Source: Chromobacterium sp. ATCC 53434 (GTDB taxonomy: Bacteria; Pseudomonadota; Gammaproteobacteria; Burkholderiales; Chromobacteriaceae). Taken from it: a stretch of 64,000 bases of DNA. The stretch is from assembly GCF_002848345.1 (NCBI RefSeq), contig NZ_CP025429.1, positions 1 through 64,000 of the forward strand. Direction: 5' to 3'. Of this stretch, positions 55,214-64,000 are shown piece by piece; positions within the stretch are counted from its first letter, which is position 1, and each line of letters starts with the position of its first letter. The notes beneath the pieces were generated by a model, which had not been told where the DNA came from, did no database searches, and saw nothing but the letters and a program-made list of their open reading frames with translations. The position numbers and the translations under genes were made by a program.

Positions 55214-57790
55214 ATGCAATTGGTTCCCTATCGTTTAACCGTGCTTGCCTCTCTGGTTCTGGCATTGGGTAGTGCCGGGTTGCCTGTCCCCGCGGCAGCA
55301 GGGCCAATTACCGTGTCGTCAGGGACAACAACGCTAGATGGATCTGTCGATCATTCAAATGACTATGTTCGCATGACTGGCGGCACCCTACAGATTCAGT
55401 CCGGCACCAACCTTGGGATGTCGGCGCTTAATTCGACGGGCGGCCTGAATACCTCGGTTGAATCCTCAGGAGGCCAGGTCAATATTCAGGGCGGTGCTCA
55501 GTTTGCAGGTGGGCTGACTTTCACCAATAGCTCAACTGCAAATGTAGGCGTTGGGGGAAGCGGGCAAGCGACTATTACCGGCCTTGCCGGGTATGGTAAC
55601 GCTGCCGTGTCTTTGGATCAGGTAACGGTAACGGGGACGACCGCGGATAGCACAGCCCCGGTCACTTTGCAGGGCTCAAGTTTTGTGTCGACGACTGCCA
55701 ACACCACCATTACGTCGGTAGGCCCTCATGACGCGGTAGATCTGGGAGATACGTCAAGTATGGAACTCAATGGTTCGCACTTGAATAGTGATCTCAGTGG
55801 GATACTTATTTCGGATCAAGCGTCCGCCACCTTAAACAATGTCACTATCAATGCGAAAGGTGACGGAGTATGGACGGAAGGTGGTGTCACTAAAATTTCT
55901 AACAGTATAGTAAACGTTTCCAATACGTTACCAAGTTCTAACTCCCCGATTACTGGGATTAATGGGGTTGGGTTGGTTACACAGGGGCGTTTTAACAATC
56001 AAAATCCAACCGTCACGGTGAACAACTCTCAGATCACGGTAAGCCAAGGTAATGGGAGCGCTACCGCTGGTCTCGCTCTGGTGGCCGATGATTACACAGC
56101 CCCAGTAACAACGGTCAATAATTCGATAGTCCGTGCAGATGGATATGGGGCTGTTTTTGGTGTGGATCCTCTCTATAATAATCCGGGGACCGGGGTCAGC
56201 ACGCTAAATCTCAGTAATTCTGTTCTGCAGGCTAACAAGAATGCAGCCATCTGGGTGCAGTCTAATAGTCAGGCCAATGTCAATATTCAGAATAGTCAGT
56301 TGCTGCCTGGTAATGGGGTGGTGCTGCAGACGGATGCAGGTAGTACAACAAATTTGGCTGTGACGAATTCGATGGTGAGTGGCAATGTGGTAAACAATGG
56401 TGGTAATACGAACCTAACATTGAACGCTAATGGGGTCTGGAAGGGGACGATGCAGAATGTTTCCAGTCTGACACTCAACCCCTCTAGCAATTGGGTGCTG
56501 ACGAATTCCTCCACACTCAATCAACTGAATAACAATGGTCGAATTGACCTATCTGGAACTCAAGGCAATCAACAGACGTTGACGGTGACGGCGCTGAATG
56601 GCAAAGGAACGTTTGGTCTGAATACAGATATTGCTGGTCAGCAATCTGATAAGTTGGCGGTTTCTGGTCAAGGTCAAGCTAATGGTCTGTTTTCTTTGGA
56701 CGTCAAGGCCCAGGGTGCCAGCCCAGCTACCAAGGGGCCGATCACCGTGGTGAAAACCAATGGTGGCCCTGCACAGTTTCAGCTAACTAATGGCATGGTT
56801 GACCTGGGGGCATATCGCTACGGTTTGCAGCAAAATGGCATGAATTGGAATTTGGTACCACTGAAGAATGGGAACTATTACAGTTCGTCGGCAACATCGG
56901 TTTTGAATCTGGTATCAACGTCTCCGACCATTTGGTATGGGCAAGTTCGCACGTTGCAGTCCAGGTTTGGGGAGCTGCGCTTTGAAGAGGACCATGGTGG
57001 TGTGTGGGCCAGACCGTATGCTAGTGATTATAGAGTAGATGGGGCGGCTAACAGTACTTTTGAGCAGAAACAAGCAGGTATTGCGATGGGCGCCGATAAG
57101 GGCTTCACACTGGGAAGTGGCAAAGCCTATCTGGGGGGGGTCTTTAATTATAGTGCATCCTCCTTGGACAACAATGCTGGAGCCACCGGTGATGTCGATG
57201 CCTACTCTTTGGGTGCGTATGGTGTATGGTTGGCACCAAATGGCTTTTACCTGCATGGCTTGGTCACTCTGAACCAGTATCACAACAGGGGTGAAGCTAC
57301 GATGAGTAATGGTGTGAATACGGCTGGCACTTATCATCAGAACGGTGTGGGCGCATCCGTTGAAGCTGGCAAACGTTTTCAGTTGCAAAAGGACTGGTTT
57401 GTTCAGCCCTATGTGCAGGTCGCTGGGGTACGCATGAATGGTGCGACCGTAGCGTTGGATAATGGTATGCAAGCCCAATCAAACCACGTTGAATCGCTGC
57501 AGGGAAGTGTTGGTACTAGCTTTGGAAAATTATTGCATACTGCTAGTGGAGGCACGGTCGAGCCTTATGTTCGCTTGGCTGTAACGCATGAGTTTGTGGA
57601 AAATAATACAGTGATAATTAATGGCTCGGCGTTTGATGCTAACTTGAATGGATCGCGTGTGGAATTAGGGCTTGGCGCATCGGGACAAATCAATAAACAC
57701 CTAAGTGCCCATATTGATTATTCTTATGCGAAAGGACCTGTCATAGAGAAGCCATACATGATCGATGCAGGGCTTCGTTATCAATGGTGA
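55214..57790 (+). CDS. Type V autotransporter (pertactin-like beta-helix passenger)
   Basis: This 858-residue protein starts at ATG 55214 with GGAGG nearby. The signal peptide is LASLVLALGSAGLPVPAAA. The passenger, about 35-560, is Asn/Thr/Ser-rich with beta-helix turns (LNNVTINAKGDGVWTEGGV, VNNSQITVSQGN, VNIQNSQLLPGNGVVLQTDA) as in pertactin-type folds. The last ~270 residues form the outer-membrane barrel (RFGELRFEEDHGGVWARPYA, YGVWLAPNGFYLHGLVTLNQ, EAGKRFQLQKDWFVQPYVQV) ending AGLRYQW. No RGD or protease motif noted. Likely an adhesin on the cell surface. Confidence 0.92.
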   Translation: MQLVPYRLTVLASLVLALGSAGLPVPAAAGPITVSSGTTTLDGSVDHSNDYVRMTGGTLQIQSGTNLGMSALNSTGGLNTSVESSGGQVNIQGGAQFAGGLTFTNSSTANVGVGGSGQATITGLAGYGNAAVSLDQVTVTGTTADSTAPVTLQGSSFVSTTANTTITSVGPHDAVDLGDTSSMELNGSHLNSDLSGILISDQASATLNNVTINAKGDGVWTEGGVTKISNSIVNVSNTLPSSNSPITGINGVGLVTQGRFNNQNPTVTVNNSQITVSQGNGSATAGLALVADDYTAPVTTVNNSIVRADGYGAVFGVDPLYNNPGTGVSTLNLSNSVLQANKNAAIWVQSNSQANVNIQNSQLLPGNGVVLQTDAGSTTNLAVTNSMVSGNVVNNGGNTNLTLNANGVWKGTMQNVSSLTLNPSSNWVLTNSSTLNQLNNNGRIDLSGTQGNQQTLTVTALNGKGTFGLNTDIAGQQSDKLAVSGQGQANGLFSLDVKAQGASPATKGPITVVKTNGGPAQFQLTNGMVDLGAYRYGLQQNGMNWNLVPLKNGNYYSSSATSVLNLVSTSPTIWYGQVRTLQSRFGELRFEEDHGGVWARPYASDYRVDGAANSTFEQKQAGIAMGADKGFTLGSGKAYLGGVFNYSASSLDNNAGATGDVDAYSLGAYGVWLAPNGFYLHGLVTLNQYHNRGEATMSNGVNTAGTYHQNGVGASVEAGKRFQLQKDWFVQPYVQVAGVRMNGATVALDNGMQAQSNHVESLQGSVGTSFGKLLHTASGGTVEPYVRLAVTHEFVENNTVIINGSAFDANLNGSRVELGLGASGQINKHLSAHIDYSYAKGPVIEKPYMIDAGLRYQW

Positions 57791-57839
57791 TATATTTTTG
57801 ATTGAAATATTTGAAAATATTACTAGCTGTTTTATACGT

Positions 57840-58490
57840 AAAGACTTGGATTTTATCTGAAAGTTAGAACTTGCCGAGAGATGGGGTTGCCCGTTCGTAG
57901 AGATGAGAATATTTCTTGGACCGCGTACAAGCGCAGGAGTAACCCCATGGTAAGTTTGGACCAGAGGGTGTCAGAAACCTCGACATGCCTGGGCTCTGCC
58001 ACCTTGGCGGCCTAAAGTCGATCAGCCGGTACTTCGACTGGCTGGTCGGCCACCGTTTTTAATCAAAGCGAGAGTAAGAATTCTTGTCCTGAAGCGGCTG
58101 TATAACCTATTCAACGAAAAAAAAGAATATCAACGGCTCGACCGGATGAGCTACCAGCGTTTCTACCGGCCAAGCCAGACAGTCAATATCCCCAACCATA
58201 CCACAATCTGGACCTTAGAAAACCAGATTGGCGAAGTCGGTGCTGAGTCGTTGACAGTTTCTCATTGAGGGGCTATATCGCACGCTGCGGTCGGAATCAT
58301 CGACGCTAGTGCCTATGCCAAAGCAGCTCAGAAACAGAGATAAGAAGGATGTGTTCGATCAGGGCACAAGTCCCACCGATTAGAAACCCGCCAAGCGGCG
58401 TCTGAAGGGCCTGGTTACAACCTGAAGCGATTGGAATTTTTCCGAAAAACCAGAATCGTGGCCTTCTGAGCCCGAAAATGGGTAGGGACC
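57840..58490. mobile_element. Decayed IS481 and IS5 debris
   Basis: From 57846 to about 57965 the sequence matches the IS481 left end and leader (TGCCGAGAGATGGGGTTGCC, CAGGAGTAACCCCATGG). From about 57985 to 58490 fragments of the GGGCACC-type IS5 transposase appear (YQRFYRPSQTVNIPNHTTIW, ending ...CGTGGCCTTCTGA). Many stops and deletions are present; neither is functional. Confidence 0.75.
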
Positions 58491-58525
58491 ACGGCTTTAA
58501 GCGGCGGCCCGTCGCAAAATACGAA

Positions 58526-59299
58526 GTGAACGCGATCTACGCGCGTGCTCGATCAAAACCGGAGAACCTCGTGCAGCAGCTCCCTGCCCACCGCAAAGTT
58601 AGCGCCACCCAAGGCTGGCGCTGGTTCATCAACGCCTTGCAAATCGTGCGTCAGCAACCGTTGGCCTGGGGAGCAATGACTCTGTTCTATCTGTTGATCC
58701 TGGGTGCACTCAGCGTGATACCAGTGTTCGGTGATCTGGTCAGCGCACTGATCACCCCGCTGTTCGCCGCCGGCTTTGTGTTGGCCGCTGACAAATCCGA
58801 GCGTGGCAATAAGCTGGAGTTGTCTGATCTGTTCACCGCCTTCGGGCAGATACCGGGGCCGCTATTGTTACTGGGTGCGATGATCTCCGGCCTGATGCTG
58901 ATTTTGATCGTGTTTGCCGTGGCGATGGGTGTATCCGGCGCCCTGATAGGCGGCCTGTTTGGCAAGGCGCTCGGGACGACCGCATCGGTCACCGCAAGTG
59001 GTGGAGGCGTCGTTAGTCTGGGCGTACTGGCTCTTATCGGGGGAGTATTGGTGGGCATGGCCTACTGGTTTGCGCCGACGTTGATTACGTTGAATTGCAT
59101 CACTCCCTGGCAGGGGCTGTGCCTCAGTTTGAAGGCTTGCCTAAGCAACTGGCTGCCGCTCTTGGTAGTTAGCTTAGTGTTGGGCGTTAGCTGCCTGGTA
59201 GCGTTGCTACCGCTAGGTTTGGGGCTGCTGCTATGGATTCCGGTGGCCTTTGTTACCGTTTATACCGGCTGGCGAGACGTGTTCGCTGAGCGGCAGTAA
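58526..59299 (+). CDS. BPSS1780-family multi-pass membrane protein
   Basis: This 257-residue protein starts at GTG 58526 (MNAIYARARSKPENL); the longer frame from 58478 begins in IS debris. After VSATQGWRWFINALQIVRQQ come five or so membrane segments (MTLFYLLILGALSVIPVFGD, LLLLGAMISGLMLILIVFAV, VVSLGVLALIGGVLVGMAYW, LPLLVVSLVLGVSCLVALLP, LGLLLWIPVAFVTVYTGWRD). The arrangement matches BPSS1780-type proteins of betaproteobacteria, which have no assigned function. GC is higher than the toxin genes, so it may be older chromosomal DNA. Confidence 0.75.
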   Translation: MNAIYARARSKPENLVQQLPAHRKVSATQGWRWFINALQIVRQQPLAWGAMTLFYLLILGALSVIPVFGDLVSALITPLFAAGFVLAADKSERGNKLELSDLFTAFGQIPGPLLLLGAMISGLMLILIVFAVAMGVSGALIGGLFGKALGTTASVTASGGGVVSLGVLALIGGVLVGMAYWFAPTLITLNCITPWQGLCLSLKACLSNWLPLLVVSLVLGVSCLVALLPLGLGLLLWIPVAFVTVYTGWRDVFAERQ

Positions 59300-59531
59300 G
59301 TCGCTTATATGGTTCACAAGTAAGCGTCCGCCCGCCTTCTCAAACAGCTTAATTGTAACGACTTGCATACCTGCTTTCCAGGCGATTTCCGGCCAGGAAT
59401 CATTGCAAGCAACCTGCCAGGCCAGCATTAGCTGCAACTGAGACTGCATTTCACCGCACAGGACTGCATTCCATTGCGGCTGGCCAGGATTATCTGAAAC
59501 TATCCCGGCTGGCTTCGATTAAGTGTGAATG
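59300..59531. other. Possible minus-strand gene tail
   Basis: A minus-strand frame (MQSQLQLMLAWQVACNDSWP, EIAWKAGMQVVTIKLFEKAG) runs from about 59449 into the BPSS1780 gene. It looks like the end of a small helical, perhaps phasin-like protein, but has no full-length form. Weakly supported. Confidence 0.25.
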
Positions 59532-59856
59532 TGTAGTGGTCTAATAAATCCGGACACCAACTTAGGTGGTACAGTCACCACCTCAACCAAGGTGATCCAT
59601 GAGCAGAGCACGTCGTACTTTCAGCCCCGAATTCAAACTTGAAGCCGCCCGCCTCGTTCTCGAGCAAGGCCACTCCGTTCGCCAGGCCTGCCAGGCCATT
59701 GGCGTTGGCGAAACGGTTCTGCGTCGCTGGATTGCGCAACTGCAGCAGGAGACGCAAGGCATCACGCCACGCAGCAAAGCCTTGACGCCCGATCAACAGC
59801 GCATTCAGGAGTCGGAGGCCCGCGTCCGGCGGCTGGAGCTGGAGAAGTCGCTGTTA

Positions 59857-61882
<2,026 letters not shown>

Positions 61883-61907
61883 CCACTACAGGAGGCGTCC
61901 ATACCAT

Positions 61908-61970
61908 CTAACAAAATTCAGTTTTACGTCTGAGGCAAGTCGGCCAGCGCAGCATCAAGATTTTTGTTAG
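61908..61970. mobile_element. 63-bp MITE, copy 2
   Basis: Same sequence as 35478-35540 in inverted orientation, with CTAACAAAAT and ATTTTTGTTAG ends. It lies 9 bp after the toxin stop codon. Confidence 0.7.
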
Positions 61971-61979
61971 CCACTCTAA

Positions 61980-63065
61980 TTACTGGCATTTATCCCTGTA
62001 TACAACGGCTACCGGCAGAGTCTGGTCCTCCATGGTCAGGACCAGAGGGGCTGTCGTTGGCGTGCTTCTCTTTTTCATGTTGACATACCAGCAATAGTCA
62101 GGGCGACCTTCTTTGATACTGACCGTTACAGACTCCCCTTTCATGTAACGATAGGCTACCCCCCCAGCAGCCTTCCCCTGAGGGGCAGCAGACGTGGTTA
62201 TATTGCGACTCGATATTTCAATGCTCCCTTTATCGTATTTTTCATCGCCGCTCATTGGGTCAGACATGACCAGATCAAATTCATTCGACAGAGGAGCAGG
62301 ATAACGGTAATGCGGGTTAGAAAAATACTCAAGATTGTGGGTCGTAGCATTCTGTTTAAAGGCCCCTTTTATATATTCTGCCCGAACCCCTCCAGGGAAG
62401 ACAATCGTGTCGTGGCCCTTTTTTTGAATATCTTGTGGAGCCGTGGTATCTGGTAGGTGATGGAGGCTTCCGTTGTTTACGGTTTTATTTGCAGGGTCAA
62501 AAATTATCAGACCCTGATTGATACCACCTGGAGCATCAATGATAAAACCAACGCCTCCTCCGGCAACACCATAACCTTTACCAAAAATATAATATGCATT
62601 ATATCCTGTATTAACGAGTCCAGAATTATGATTGCTGATGCCACTGAATGCCAGTAGCTCCCCATCATACTTCCAGGGATAAATTCCCTCAACAAAGATA
62701 TCGCTAACGTCTCTGCCCTTACCGGCACTGCCGCCACGGAACTGTGGCCTGCTGTCGGTTCGCCAGTAAATATTGGTTGTATTCAGTTTTCCGTCGTTAA
62801 AGCGTCGCCCGTCTATCTCGCTCAGATCCGTGCAGGTGCTGAGCGTTGTGCTTAGCCAGTCTTTGTACCAGAACTGATTGACATAACTGCTGGCGGAAAC
62901 ATGTCCCTGTTGTATCAGCCTGTTTAGCCAGGACGGCACAGTGCCTCTGGATGGCTGACACTCCACCGGATACTGTTCAGGCTTAAGGCTGTCTTCCGCT
63001 ACTGTTCCGCCAGCGACAAAACACAATGCGAAGCCACAGAGCATTTTTATACACTTACTTTTCAT
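61980..63065 (-). CDS. Secreted ADP-ribosyltransferase-like toxin, degenerate motif (copy 2)
   Basis: This 361-residue protein is identical to the product at 34383, on the opposite strand. It has the same signal peptide, the Arg102 motif and H-D-T in place of ExE. The shared 160 bp upstream, with the GAGGTG ribosome site, mean that both copies can be expressed alike. Dosage or sequence-backup effects are possible. The identity indicates a very recent duplication. Confidence 0.7.
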   Translation of the reverse strand: MKSKCIKMLCGFALCFVAGGTVAEDSLKPEQYPVECQPSRGTVPSWLNRLIQQGHVSASSYVNQFWYKDWLSTTLSTCTDLSEIDGRRFNDGKLNTTNIYWRTDSRPQFRGGSAGKGRDVSDIFVEGIYPWKYDGELLAFSGISNHNSGLVNTGYNAYYIFGKGYGVAGGGVGFIIDAPGGINQGLIIFDPANKTVNNGSLHHLPDTTAPQDIQKKGHDTIVFPGGVRAEYIKGAFKQNATTHNLEYFSNPHYRYPAPLSNEFDLVMSDPMSGDEKYDKGSIEISSRNITTSAAPQGKAAGGVAYRYMKGESVTVSIKEGRPDYCWYVNMKKRSTPTTAPLVLTMEDQTLPVAVVYRDKCQ

Positions 63066-63229
63066 TTATCACCTCATCTCATGAATAAACTGAACATTCA
63101 AGCAGTGACCCCATTCCCAGGGCCCTCAGAGACAAAATTTTGGCGACTTCCCGCTTACAACCCCATATTGACCCTAGCCTATCAAGTCCGGCAGATGCAA
63201 GATGTTCGACAAGACGACGCTGGCGAGCT

Positions 63230-63718
63230 TGGTCTGTCCCACTCCCCATGGACAGAGGGTTAAGCGCTAAGCTCTGAGCGGCGGCGTTCGAACTCAACCG
63301 GGGTCAGATACCCCAGGGTCGAATGACGTCGTTGGTGATTGTAAAAACGGATGTAATCAAACACATCTGTACGCGCCTCCTCGTAGCTCCGGTAGTGGGT
63401 CAGATAAACACGTTCCGATTTCAGTGAACGGAAGAAGCTCTCCATCGCTGCATTATCCCAGCAGTTCCCGGCGCGGGAGTGGCTCGGTACTATCCCATGC
63501 CGTTTCAGCAACGCCTGGTAGTCAAAGGCACAGTACTGACTCCCGCGGTCCGAATGCAGAATTACCTCTCCTGAAGGCTGGCGACGCGCCACTGCCATCG
63601 TCAGGGCAGCATGCACCAGTTCTTGCTGCATTCGATGATGCATGGCCCAGCCCACTATCGCCCGGGAGTACAGGTCGAGTACCACCGCCAAGTACAGCCA
63701 CCCTTCACCGGTTCGGAT
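63230..63718 (-). pseudogene. IS3 type A remnant, orfB C-terminal part
   Basis: From the right end TGGTCTGTCCCACTCCCC (63230) the sequence matches 5911 back to about 5427, encoding [20 protein letters not shown] to RRRSELSA (stop at 63260). An IS5 end interrupts it at 63719. It lacks the first two thirds of the element. Confidence 0.88.
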
Positions 63719-64000
63719 GGGCACCTCGAAAAACCCCGGGGTGCCCTCAGCTGGTAAAATTATACCGTCCAGACTCTTGCCGAGCTTGAGCCCGATGAAA
63801 CCACGCAACGCCATCAAGAAAGACCTGTTCGCCGCCGACCACCACCGGCAGAAGATCGACCACCTGGGCGACCCTCTGGTCGAGATCGAGAAGCACATCA
63901 ACTTTGCCGCCTTGGCGGCCGAGGTCGATCGGGTCGCGCCTCGGCCAGTCAGCCAGCAGGGCGGCCGCCCGCCGTTTCCGACCGAAACGATGGTGCGGAT
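63719..64000 (+). mobile_element. IS5-family element (GGGCACC type), cut by window end
   Basis: GGGCACCTCGAAAAACCCCG at 63719 is the outer end of the same IS5 type as 22929-24165, inserted into the IS3 remnant. The rest lies beyond the window. Confidence 0.92.
63795..64000 (+). CDS. IS5-family transposase, N-terminal part
   Basis: From ATG 63795 the product reads MKPRNAIKKDLFAADHHRQK onwards, equal to the start of the 23052-24089 transposase for ~68 residues, and runs off the window. No defect is visible in this part. Confidence 0.9.
   Translation, partial: MKPRNAIKKDLFAADHHRQKIDHLGDPLVEIEKHINFAALAAEVDRVAPRPVSQQGGRPPFPTETMVR

Overview
The window looks like a piece of a betaproteobacterial chromosome, most likely Chromobacterium or a close relative. 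This is inferred from GC-rich glmS and DeoR genes, an M72-type protease and a BPSS1780-type membrane protein; it is not proven. The first 3.5 kb is ordinary GC-rich core: the start of a minus-strand M72-like protease, a DeoR-family regulator with GAAAC-type operator repeats over its start codon, and glmS, which overlaps the regulator stop by one base.

The character changes exactly 25 bp after the glmS stop. A Tn7-like transposon end (TGTTGA plus three tandem 20-bp repeats) begins there, followed by the first ~46 codons of a tnsA gene cut by an IS256 element. Everything from about 3.57 kb to 64 kb is therefore best read as a decayed Tn7-like island at attTn7. No far end and no tnsBCD was recognised in the window.

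The island is packed with insertion sequences: five apparently identical IS630 copies; three IS256 copies (two full length, one truncated); two IS481 copies plus remnants; several IS5 groups; two IS3 types plus IS407-type elements; IS110; an ISAs1 remnant; and short MITE-like derivatives. Many are nested.

The cargo between them is AT-richer and carries a theme of secreted NAD-consuming enzymes and surface proteins. It includes four ADP-ribosyltransferase-like genes (34383, 38525, 40237 and 61980; the first and last are identical inverted copies with a degenerate catalytic motif). It also includes three halovibrin (HvnA/HvnB)-like proteins (13237, 43345 and the tandem-domain 46839). A truncated DUF2235 hydrolase is present at 24166. 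An operon of three Ig-like/beta-propeller proteins (49007-54810) precedes an autotransporter (55214).

Regulatory and accessory genes are a BvgS-like hybrid sensor kinase without a visible partner, an H-NS-like silencer, a Crp/Fnr-type regulator, a cold-shock-like protein, a paired lipoprotein operon, a solute-binding protein, a holin-like protein, a broken PACE efflux gene and a ParB-like fragment. How the cargo works together (host interaction, silencing by H-NS, induction through the sensor) is inference from content only.
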